Counted from the first letter of the stretch, positions 1 through 5,998 are shown. The stretch is DNA of 5,998 bases from Planctomycetota bacterium (GCA_004296785.1 SCVU01000231.1:1-5998); one strand, 5' to 3'. Notes: generated from the letters alone by a model not told the origin. A program made the numbers and translations.

Positions 1-2363
1 GCGAAGGCGGCGCGGATGCGGGCGCGGAATCCCGCGGACCCGGCGCGCCGAACGGCGCCGACGAGCCGCGCCGCCGCCGTCGCCGCGGGCGCCGCGGCCG
101 CGGCCGTGGAGGCAACGGAGCCGGCGGCAACGGCGGTGGTGGTGGAGCTGGCGGAGCCGGTGTCGGCGGCGATGCCGCCGCGACCGACGACGTCGCCGTG
201 GCGACCCCGCCGCTGACGGATCTCCCGCTCGACGGCGACGCGCCGGCGGCGGGCCAACCCGCGCAAGGTCCGGGCGGCGAGCCGCGCCGGCGCCGGCGCG
301 GTTCCCGCGGCGGACGCCGCCGCCGCGAGCGCGATGAGCGACCCGGTGGTGCTGGTGGTGCTGGCGGTGGCGGTGGCGGTGGCGGTGGCGGTGGCGGTGG
401 CGGCCAGCGCGCCGGCCAACGCGACGGCCAGCGCGGCCGCGGCGATCGCCAGCGGCGGTCCGAGCGCCGCCCCGATGCCGCGCGCGGTCCGATCGGCGTC
501 GAGCTGATCCCCGGCGAGGCCGACGAAGACTTGCCGCAACTGCTCGAACTGCCGCCGGACGCCGAGCTCGTCGCCGGCGGCGTGGCCGAACCGCGCGCCC
601 CGCGCGGTGGAGCGCGCGGCGCGGCGAGCGCGCCGCGCGTCGACGAGGACGACGATCTCGATCTCGACGCTCCCGCGGCCGACGAAGGTCCGCGCGATCA
701 GGTGATCGTCGTCAATGCGACGGACCCCGAGGAGACGCGCGTCGCCGTCGTGCAGAACGGCAAGATCGTCGACCTGCAGATGACGGTGCGCCGGCACCAG
801 ACGCTCGTCAACGACATCTACCGCGGCCGCATCGTCAACATCGAAGCGGCGATCGGCGCGGCCTTCATCGACTTCGGCCAGGGCCGCAACGGCTTCCTCC
901 ACACGTCCGACGTGATGTCGGTCTACGGCGACAAGGAGTGGAGCATCGAGAAGCTGCTCACGACCAAGGTCGGCGTCGACGAGTGGGACGAGGATTCGAG
1001 CCAGCCCGACGTCGGCGAGGAGATGGGCGACGGCGAGGTCGCCGCGCCGCCGAAGGAAGAGGAGCGCCACGAGCGCGGCGAGCGCTCGCGCCGTCCGCGC
1101 GCGCGCCCGCGGCTCCCGATCTCCGACCTGATGCACAAGGGTCAGCTCGCGGTCGTGCAGGTCACGAAGGACGCGATCGGCGACAAGGGGCCGACGCTGA
1201 CGACGTACATCTCGATCCCGGGCCGCTATCTCGTGCTGATGCCGTCGATGGCGAAGACGGGCGTCTCGCGCAAGATCGACGACGAGAAGGAACGCAAGCG
1301 CCTGCGGCGCATCCTCGACACGCTGCCGATCCCGCAGGGGATGGGCATCATCGTGCGCACCGCCGGCATCGGGAAGTCGCGCATCGAGATCGAGCGCGAC
1401 CTCAAGTACCTGCTCGCGATCTGGGAGAACTTCGAGAAGCGCCTGCGCCGCGGCAACCAGCCCGCGCCGCTGTACCAGGAGTCGGACGTCGCGATCCGCA
1501 CGATGCGCGACCTGTTCTCGCAGCGCACCGAGAAGGTCGTCGTCGACAGCCAGGCCGTGTGGGAGCACATGCGCGAGTTCGCGCGCGAGCTGATGCCCGA
1601 GCACGAGGACAAGATCGTGCTGCACGACGGCGAGAAGCCGCTGTTTCACCAGTACGCGGTCGAGCAGGACTTCGAGCGCATCTTCTCGCGGCGCATCGAA
1701 CTGCCCTCGGGCGGCTCGATCGTGTTCGACCAGGCCGAGGCGCTCGTCGCGATCGACGTGAACTCCGGCCGCACGCGCGAGGACGGCGCCGACTTCGAGG
1801 ACATCGCGCTCAAGACGAACCTCGAGGCGGTGCCGGAGATCGCGCGCCAACTGCGGCTGCGCGACCTCGGCGGCATCATCGTGTGCGACTTCATCGACAT
1901 GCTGCGCGGCTCGTCGCGCAAGCAGGTCGAGAAGGCGTTGCGCGATGCGCTGGCGCCCGACCGCGCGCGCAGCAAGCTCGGACGCATCTCGCAATTCGGT
2001 CTGCTCGAGCTCACGCGCCAACGCCTCGGGCCCGGTCTGTCGAAGCTGCTGTACGACGCGTGCCCGCACTGCCGCGGCACGGGTCGCCAGCGCACGAGCG
2101 AGTCGCGCACGCAGGCGGTGTTCCGCCGCATCGCATCCGCGATCACGCAGAAGGGCTTCACGACGATCGACGTGCACGCGCGGCCGGACATCGTCGAGCA
2201 CCTGACCAAGGACTTCGCCGATCCGATCGCGCGGCTGCGCGAGGCGAATCCGGGCAAGGAACTGCGCTTCACCGCGGTGCCGGATCAGATGGAGGACTCG
2301 ATCCTCCGCTACCTGCGCACCGACGGGAAGGAAGTCCGCCCCGGCGGACGTCGACGGCGCTAG
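1..2363 (+). CDS. rne: Rne/Rng family endoribonuclease (RNase E/G), 5'-partial
   Basis: This is a single-strand-specific, Mg2+-dependent endoribonuclease of the RNase E/G family, acting in mRNA decay and rRNA/tRNA processing. The frame (first full codon at 3) has no stop from the left edge to TAG 2361-2363, giving 786 residues in the window. A GTG at 198 is a possible start, but the Arg/Gly-rich coding style continues upstream of it, so I treat the gene as truncated. In order: a disordered Arg/Gly/acidic region (to about 695); an S1 domain from YRGR (819) with a charged insert (about 930-1112); the 5'-sensor motif IVRTAG (Arg-Thr at 1356-1361); and the DNase I-like catalytic core. Core motifs are AIDVNSGR (Asp 1755-1757, Asn 1761-1763) and VCDFIDM (Asp 1887-1889), matching E. 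coli RNase E Asp303, Asn305 and Asp346. A CPHC zinc-link (2061-2072) and the small domain follow. The protein ends in GGRRRR with no long C-terminal degradosome scaffold. The family is certain; rne versus rng is not decidable here. Confidence 0.95.
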   Translation, partial: EGGADAGAESRGPGAPNGADEPRRRRRRGRRGRGRGGNGAGGNGGGGGAGGAGVGGDAAATDDVAVATPPLTDLPLDGDAPAAGQPAQGPGGEPRRRRRGSRGGRRRRERDERPGGAGGAGGGGGGGGGGGGGGQRAGQRDGQRGRGDRQRRSERRPDAARGPIGVELIPGEADEDLPQLLELPPDAELVAGGVAEPRAPRGGARGAASAPRVDEDDDLDLDAPAADEGPRDQVIVVNATDPEETRVAVVQNGKIVDLQMTVRRHQTLVNDIYRGRIVNIEAAIGAAFIDFGQGRNGFLHTSDVMSVYGDKEWSIEKLLTTKVGVDEWDEDSSQPDVGEEMGDGEVAAPPKEEERHERGERSRRPRARPRLPISDLMHKGQLAVVQVTKDAIGDKGPTLTTYISIPGRYLVLMPSMAKTGVSRKIDDEKERKRLRRILDTLPIPQGMGIIVRTAGIGKSRIEIERDLKYLLAIWENFEKRLRRGNQPAPLYQESDVAIRTMRDLFSQRTEKVVVDSQAVWEHMREFARELMPEHEDKIVLHDGEKPLFHQYAVEQDFERIFSRRIELPSGGSIVFDQAEALVAIDVNSGRTREDGADFEDIALKTNLEAVPEIARQLRLRDLGGIIVCDFIDMLRGSSRKQVEKALRDALAPDRARSKLGRISQFGLLELTRQRLGPGLSKLLYDACPHCRGTGRQRTSESRTQAVFRRIASAITQKGFTTIDVHARPDIVEHLTKDFADPIARLREANPGKELRFTAVPDQMEDSILRYLRTDGKEVRPGGRRRR
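63..119 (+). repeat. Arg/Gly-rich low-complexity block, copy 1 (in ribonuclease)
   Basis: In the ribonuclease frame this stretch encodes EPRRRRRR followed by alternating Gly and Arg, then a Gly/Ala/Asn-rich run up to about nt 173. A block of the same design recurs at 279-340. Both start with Glu-Pro and five or six Arg, continue with Gly/Arg, and are followed by a Gly/Ala-rich spacer. Such tracts are usually disordered and bind RNA; that role here is inference. The block lies upstream of the GTG at 198, which argues that translation begins before the window. Confidence 0.75.
279..340 (+). repeat. Arg/Gly-rich low-complexity block, copy 2 (in ribonuclease)
   Basis: This stretch encodes EPRRRRRGSRGGRRRRERDE, a second version of the block at 63-119. 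It is followed directly by a Gly/Ala spacer and the polyglycine hexamer repeat. The parallel order in both copies (Glu-Pro, Arg run, Gly/Arg, Gly/Ala) suggests an internal duplication, though convergence under compositional bias is also possible. Confidence 0.7.
363..404 (+). repeat. GGCGGT hexamer tandem repeat encoding 14 glycines
   Basis: Six perfect GGCGGT units (363-398) are followed by one GGCGGC variant (399-404), all in frame within the ribonuclease gene and encoding 14 consecutive Gly. Similar GGTGGTGCT units lie just before it (345-362). Because the unit is six bases, gain or loss by slippage would change linker length without shifting the frame. The near-identity at DNA level, rather than mixed glycine codons, points to recent slippage expansion. 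Confidence 0.9.
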
Positions 2364-2401
2364 TCGGCGCGCCGCCGCGCGCGCAGCACGCGCGGCACTC
2401 G

Positions 2402-2439
2402 AGCAAGACCCCGTGGCGGTGACGCCGCGGGGTCTTGCT
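2402..2439 (+). terminator. Intrinsic-type terminator after the ribonuclease gene
   Basis: A perfect 12-bp stem pairs AGCAAGACCCCG (2402-2413) with CGGGGTCTTGCT (2428-2439). It extends inward by a T-G wobble and four G-C pairs to a GTGA loop (2419-2422), which reads as a GNRA-type tetraloop. The trailing ATTCTCT is only a weak U tract. The hairpin begins 38 bases after the ribonuclease stop, as expected for a transcript end. It could also act as an RNA-stabilising 3' structure. Confidence 0.8.
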
Positions 2440-2518
2440 ATTCTCTGCGCCCCCGCGGCGCAACCCGCATCAGTCCTCGCTGCTCGGCGCGCCGCCGTTC
2501 TCCGCAACCCTGACACTC

Positions 2519-2522
2519 GGAG
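2519..2522 (+). promoter_or_regulatory. Ribosome binding site of the EF-hand membrane protein
   Basis: GGAG lies five bases before the ATG at 2528. This selects 2528 as the start over the in-frame TTG at 2435, which sits inside the 3' arm of the terminator hairpin and has no plausible Shine-Dalgarno sequence. I found no convincing -35/-10 promoter pair between the terminator and this site. Confidence 0.7.
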
Positions 2523-2527
2523 TCGGC

Positions 2528-4753
2528 ATGTCCCCGTCCACGCATACCTGGAAGTTCTTCCGACTCGGCGGCTTCGATCAGGTCCGCCTCGATTCCGGTG
2601 CCGACCTCGTCCACCTCGGGCAGCTCGACCAGAAGCTGTGGGCCGCGCTCTCGTGTCCGACGCGCGGCGTCGAGTTCGATCACGCGACGCTCGACCTGAT
2701 CGACACGGACAAGGACGGCCGCGTGCGCCCGCCCGAGGTCCTCGCCGCGGTCCAGTGGGCGTGCAGTCTCGTCAAGGACCCCGGCGTGTTCACGCAGCGC
2801 GAGGGACCGCTCGATCTCGCGGCGATCAACGACGCGAGCGCCGAGGGCAAGGCGATCCTCGCGAGCGCGAAGCAGATCCTCGCCAACCTCGGCAAGCCGG
2901 GCGCGACCTCGATCTCCGTCGCCGAGACGAGCGACACGCAGAAGATCTTCGCGCAGACGAAGTTCAACGGCGACGGCATCGTGCCGGTCGACGCGGCCGA
3001 CGACGCGGCGACGCAGAAGGTGATCGCCGACGTGATCGCGTGCATGGGCGCGCTGACCGATCGTTCGGGCAAGCCCGGCGTCAGCTCGGCAACCGTCGAC
3101 GGTTTCTTCGCCGCCTGCAGCGCGTACGCGGACTGGTGGAAGAAGGCCGAGACCGACAAGGCGGTGCTGCCGATCGGTGACGCGACGCCCGCCGCGGCCG
3201 CCGCGCTCGCGGCCGCGCAAGCGAAGGTCGACGACTACTTCGCGCGCTGCCGGCTCGCCGCGTACGACGCGCGCGCACTCGGCGCGCTGAATCGCTCCGA
3301 GACCGAGTACCTCGCGATCGCGGCGCAGGACATGACGATCGAGGCCGCCGAGATCGCCGGCTTCCCGGTCGCGCGGGTCGAAGCGGGCCGCAGCCTGCCG
3401 CTCGCGGAGGGCGTCAACCCCGCGTGGGCCGGCGCGATCGCCGAACTGCGCGCGAAGGCGGTCAAGCCGCTGCTCGGCGACAAGAGCGCGCTCTCCGAAG
3501 CGGATTGGAGCGAGCTCAAGGCGAAGCTCGCCGCGCACCGCGCGTGGGCGTCCGGCAAGGGCGGCGCGGTCGTCGAGAAGCTCGGCCTCGCGCGCGTGAA
3601 GGAAGTGCTCGCGGGCAACGCGCAGGCGGCGATCGGCGCACTGCTCGCGAAGGACAAGGCGCTCGAGCCCGAGGCCAACTCGATCGCGGCCGTCGACAAG
3701 CTCGTGCGCTACCGGCGCGACCTGCACCGGCTGCTGACGAACTACGTGAACTTCCGCGACTTCTACGACGGGGGCGACGCGGCGATCTTCCAGGCCGGCA
3801 CGCTGTACCTCGACACGCGCTCGTGCGATCTCGTCGTGCGCGTCGCCGACGCGGGCAAGCACGCGGCGCTCGCGGGTCTGTCGAAGACGTTCCTCGCGTA
3901 CTGCGACTGCACGCGCAAGTCGACCGGCCAGACGATGACCGTCGCGGCCGCGTTCACCAACGGCGACTCCGACAACCTGATGGTCGGGCGCAACGGCATC
4001 CTCTACGACCGCAACGGCGATGACTGGGACGTCACGATCACGAAGCTGATCGAGCAGCCGATCAGCATCCGCCAGGCGTTCTTCTCGCCGTACAAGAAGG
4101 CGATCCGCGCGTTCGAGGAGATGATCGCCAAGCGCGCGGCGGCCGCCGATGCGGCGTCGACGTCGAAGTTGACGGGCGCGGCCGAGGGCGTGGCCGCCGG
4201 CAAGGCGCCGGAGCCTAAGAAGCTCGACATCGGAACCGTCGCCGCGATCGGCGTCGCCGTCGGCGGCATCAGCGCCGCACTGGGAACCTTCGCCGGAGTG
4301 ATCTTCGGGCTCGGCGCGTGGATGCCCGCGGGCATCATCGCGATCCTCCTGCTGATCTCCGGCCCGTCGATGGTCATCGCGTGGCTCAAGCTGCGCCAGC
4401 GCAACCTCGGTCCGATCCTCGACGCGAACGGCTGGGCCGTGAACACGCAGGCGAAGATCAACGTGCCGTTCGGCCGCTCGCTGACCAAGCTCGCCGTGCT
4501 GCCGCCGGGCTCGCAGCGCGATCTCGTCGATCCGTACGCCGAGAGCAACAAGGGCCGCAACGCGTTCATCGTCGCGCTCGTCACGATCGCGGTGCTCGTC
4601 GGCCTGTGGTACTTCGGCGTGTTGCACAAGGCGTCGGCGCTCGACTGGCTGCCGAAGTCGGGCTACCTGCAGCGCAAGGAGAAGGCGGCCGAGCCGGTCG
4701 CCGCCGCCGCGCCGGCGGCCGCGGACGCAGCGCCGGACGCGCCCGCCAAGTAG
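2528..4753 (+). CDS. Uncharacterised EF-hand-containing membrane protein (741 aa)
   Basis: The function is unknown. The 741-residue protein has no signal peptide; it opens with MSPSTHTWKFFRLGGFDQ. Residues 59-70 (DTDKDGRVRPPE) form a textbook 12-residue EF-hand loop with Asp at 1, 3 and 5, Gly at 6 and Glu at 12, so Ca2+ binding is likely. A degenerate loop follows at 145-156 (Asn-Gly-Asp-Gly core, lacking the first Asp and last Glu). A long Ala-rich, mainly helical region follows. Residues 419-433 (AIFQAGTLYLDTRSC) and the Asp/Asn/Gly-rich stretch 478-501 look like conserved cores. Membrane segments are about 571-595, 598-620 and 679-699. Lys/Arg residues before segment 1 and after segment 2 suggest a cytosolic N terminus and a periplasmic Ala/Pro tail. 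A cytosolic loop between segments 2 and 3 holds LDANGWAVN (631-639). I have the impression that similar long proteins annotated only as hypothetical or EF-hand occur in other bacteria, but could not check. A terminator upstream and hairpins downstream suggest a single-gene transcript. Confidence 0.92.
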   Translation: MSPSTHTWKFFRLGGFDQVRLDSGADLVHLGQLDQKLWAALSCPTRGVEFDHATLDLIDTDKDGRVRPPEVLAAVQWACSLVKDPGVFTQREGPLDLAAINDASAEGKAILASAKQILANLGKPGATSISVAETSDTQKIFAQTKFNGDGIVPVDAADDAATQKVIADVIACMGALTDRSGKPGVSSATVDGFFAACSAYADWWKKAETDKAVLPIGDATPAAAAALAAAQAKVDDYFARCRLAAYDARALGALNRSETEYLAIAAQDMTIEAAEIAGFPVARVEAGRSLPLAEGVNPAWAGAIAELRAKAVKPLLGDKSALSEADWSELKAKLAAHRAWASGKGGAVVEKLGLARVKEVLAGNAQAAIGALLAKDKALEPEANSIAAVDKLVRYRRDLHRLLTNYVNFRDFYDGGDAAIFQAGTLYLDTRSCDLVVRVADAGKHAALAGLSKTFLAYCDCTRKSTGQTMTVAAAFTNGDSDNLMVGRNGILYDRNGDDWDVTITKLIEQPISIRQAFFSPYKKAIRAFEEMIAKRAAAADAASTSKLTGAAEGVAAGKAPEPKKLDIGTVAAIGVAVGGISAALGTFAGVIFGLGAWMPAGIIAILLLISGPSMVIAWLKLRQRNLGPILDANGWAVNTQAKINVPFGRSLTKLAVLPPGSQRDLVDPYAESNKGRNAFIVALVTIAVLVGLWYFGVLHKASALDWLPKSGYLQRKEKAAEPVAAAAPAAADAAPDAPAK

Positions 4754-4766
4754 GCGCGCGGCGCGA

Positions 4767-4791
4767 GCGCGCGGAAATCCGTTCCGCGCGC
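4767..4791 (+). terminator. GC-rich hairpin 1 after the EF-hand protein gene
   Basis: A perfect 10-bp stem pairs GCGCGCGGAA (4767-4776) with TTCCGCGCGC (4782-4791) around the loop ATCCG. It starts 13 bases after the stop codon at 4753. No U tract follows, so it is not a canonical intrinsic terminator. It may contribute to termination or protect the mRNA 3' end. Confidence 0.5.
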
Positions 4792-4796
4792 ATTCG

Positions 4797-4823
4797 CCGC
4801 GCAGCGCGTTGCGCGCTGCGCGG
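4797..4823 (+). other. GC-rich hairpin 2 in the same intergenic gap
   Basis: A perfect 12-bp stem (4797-4808 with 4812-4823, core CGCGCAGCGCG) closes on a TTG loop, five bases after hairpin 1. No U tract follows. It lies 34 bases before the next ATG, so it could belong to the 3' end of the upstream transcript or to the 5' leader of the downstream gene. It is nearly all G and C, so some chance pairing is expected, but a perfect 12-bp arm with a three-base loop is more than background. Confidence 0.45.
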
Positions 4824-4843
4824 GCGGTGCAAGTGTGTCCATC

Positions 4844-4847
4844 AGGA
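4844..4847 (+). promoter_or_regulatory. Ribosome binding site of the secreted protein gene
   Basis: AGGA lies ten bases before the ATG at 4858, at the long end of normal spacing. It supports 4858 as the start, as does the signal peptide that begins immediately at this codon. No clear promoter elements were found in the 104-base gap. Confidence 0.5.
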
Positions 4848-4857
4848 TCACTTCGCC

Positions 4858-5998
4858 ATGCACTCCATTCTCCGATCGTGCGGCCGCGTCGCCGCGTTCC
4901 TCCTGCTCTTCGTCGTCGGCGGCGCATCAGCGCAGAACACGCCCGACAATCGCCGCGAGCTGAACAACGGCGCCGACGTCTACTACATCTACGGCGACCC
5001 GACGATCGGCGCGTCCGTCGGCAGCGGCCAGATCGACACGTCCGGCGACCTGTGGTGGCTCGTGCACCCGCGCGGATCGATGATCGCCGCGAGCGGCACG
5101 GCCGAAGTCGGCGGCGTGCAGTTCGAGCTGTACGACACCGACTGGTCGACGCCCGCGCTGATCTACGACGTGCTGTTCGGCCCAGGCGCGCACGCGGATC
5201 CGAACGATCCGAACCTCATCACGCCCGACTTCAGCAGCGCGGGGATGGCGGCGTCGCTGCTGCTGCTCGGCGGCTCGTCGGGCTTCCCGAATCCGTGCAC
5301 GGCCAGTCCCGGATTCTGTACGTCGATCGGCGGCACCAGCATTTGCGTCTTGCCGCCGGCGGTCGTCGGCTGGATCGTCTCGTTGCGTTTCAGCAACTGC
5401 GACGGCACCGGCATCGTGCTGACCGCGAACAACACCGTCGACAACGTCGTCACCGCGTTCCTCCCCGGCGGCATGACGTTCTCGAGCGGCCCGCCGGGCG
5501 CGTGCGGGATGGGCGATTACTCGCTGATGACGCTCGCGTCGACGAACGAGACGCAGGCCGACAGCGGGACGCCGGGAGCCAGTCGCTACGGCGGCTTCCA
5601 GATCGGCGCCGCGCCGGGATTCAACGCGGACGGCGTCGACGAGCGCTCGATCTACCCACTCGAGTTCTGCGACAGCCAGGTCAACACGATGTGGAACGGC
5701 GACCGCGGCACGGTCGGCCTGCACGTCGATGCGACGCTGGGCGCCGCGCTCAAGCAGACGGTCCACGACGCCGCGGGCGTGGGCGCGGCGAACCTGTGCT
5801 TCGTCTCGAACTGCGTGCTCGCGCCGTTCCCGGCCCCCGGCGTGCCGATCTTCGGCGGCAGCGTGATGCTGAATCTCGCCGATCCGACCGTGACTGCGAC
5901 GCTCAAGAAGGGCGTCGTGGCGCCGCCGCCGTTCTTCGGCCAGAGCGTCTTCACGCCGGCCGCGGCGATCCCACTGACCACCGCGCTGGCATTCGACC
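4858..5998 (+). CDS. Secreted Sec-dependent protein of unknown function, 3'-partial
   Basis: The frame from ATG 4858 stays open to the right edge: 380 complete residues plus one base, with no stop, so the C terminus is missing. Residues 1-25 form a classical Sec signal peptide: basic residues at 6 and 10, a hydrophobic core VAAFLLLFVVGG, and an ASA site before Gln26, predicting signal peptidase I cleavage after Ala25. There is no lipobox. The mature part is rich in Gly, Thr, Ser, Asn and short beta-prone stretches. It contains eight cysteines (147, 154, 163, 181, 216, 271, 314, 319), an even number compatible with four disulfides in the oxidising exterior. I recognise no catalytic motif or named domain. 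The composition fits a beta-sandwich exported or surface protein, as often seen in Planctomycetota, but that is inference. The 104-base gap with hairpins suggests it is transcribed separately from the upstream gene. Confidence 0.88.
   Translation, partial: MHSILRSCGRVAAFLLLFVVGGASAQNTPDNRRELNNGADVYYIYGDPTIGASVGSGQIDTSGDLWWLVHPRGSMIAASGTAEVGGVQFELYDTDWSTPALIYDVLFGPGAHADPNDPNLITPDFSSAGMAASLLLLGGSSGFPNPCTASPGFCTSIGGTSICVLPPAVVGWIVSLRFSNCDGTGIVLTANNTVDNVVTAFLPGGMTFSSGPPGACGMGDYSLMTLASTNETQADSGTPGASRYGGFQIGAAPGFNADGVDERSIYPLEFCDSQVNTMWNGDRGTVGLHVDATLGAALKQTVHDAAGVGAANLCFVSNCVLAPFPAPGVPIFGGSVMLNLADPTVTATLKKGVVAPPPFFGQSVFTPAAAIPLTTALAFD

Noticed and set aside
16..216. A 66-residue + strand frame at the left edge
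   Set aside because: It is an alternate frame of the ribonuclease N-terminal region. The frame starting at nt 3 carries the Arg/Gly design that continues into the enzyme, so this one is a shadow.
938..2422. A 494-residue + strand frame inside the ribonuclease gene
   Set aside because: It is a frame-shifted shadow of the ribonuclease, made of Arg/Ala/Pro repeats, and it overlaps a protein with clear catalytic motifs.
2364..2497. The 14-base string TCGGCGCGCCGCCG occurring at 2364-2377 and 2484-2497
   Set aside because: It is a short, very GC-rich word in a GC-rich intergenic gap, with no terminal inverted repeats or other sign of an element. Chance recurrence is plausible.
2435..2527. A TTG start at 2435 extending the EF-hand protein by 31 residues
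   Set aside because: The codon lies within the 3' arm of the terminator stem and lacks a Shine-Dalgarno sequence, while ATG 2528 has GGAG at proper spacing and begins the conserved-looking protein.
2440..2527. TATTCT (2439-2444) and CTGACA (2510-2515) as possible promoter hexamers
   Set aside because: Neither has a partner element at the usual 16-18 base spacing, so no promoter can be supported.
2438..4927. An 829-residue open frame on the - strand covering the EF-hand protein gene
   Set aside because: Its product is extremely Arg/Ala/Gly/Asp-rich with no domain or membrane logic, and it mirrors the codon structure of the + strand gene. Long antisense frames are expected at this GC content. 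It also ends in the terminator region.
4927..5766. A 279-residue - strand frame over the secreted protein gene
   Set aside because: It is compositionally biased (Arg, Ala, Asp, Val) with no motif. The opposite strand encodes a protein with a signal peptide and ribosome binding site.

Overview
This window comes from a very GC-rich bacterial chromosome. Third codon positions are nearly all G or C, and every convincing gene lies on the + strand. The first gene is an RNase E/G-family ribonuclease with a disordered Arg/Gly-rich N-terminal extension and a large charged insert in its S1 domain. The last gene encodes a secreted, cysteine-containing protein with a classical Sec signal peptide. The middle gene is a large uncharacterised EF-hand membrane protein. 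Together these suggest a Gram-negative-type environmental bacterium, and a Planctomycetota-like lineage is my best guess. That assignment rests on protein style only; there is no rRNA or other marker here, and another high-GC phylum is possible.

Layout: (1) 1-2363, an RNase E/G-family endoribonuclease whose reading frame is open through the left edge, so its true start is outside the window. (2) 2364-2527, an intergenic gap holding a strong stem-loop terminator (2402-2439) and the ribosome binding site of the next gene. (3) 2528-4753, a 741-residue protein with a perfect EF-hand loop near its N terminus, a large predicted cytosolic region, three membrane segments near the C terminus and an Ala/Pro-rich tail; its function is unknown. 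(4) 4754-4857, a short gap with two perfect GC-rich hairpins side by side. (5) 4858 to beyond 5998, an exported protein of unknown function, cut by the right edge after 380 residues.

The three genes do not form an obvious operon. A terminator separates the first two and a double hairpin separates the last two. No shared pathway can be read from the context. The ribonuclease is a housekeeping RNA-processing enzyme; the other two are envelope-associated or exported proteins without assigned roles. I see no mobile element, CRISPR array, tRNA, rRNA or phage gene. The least explained content is the EF-hand membrane protein, followed by the low-complexity architecture of the ribonuclease.
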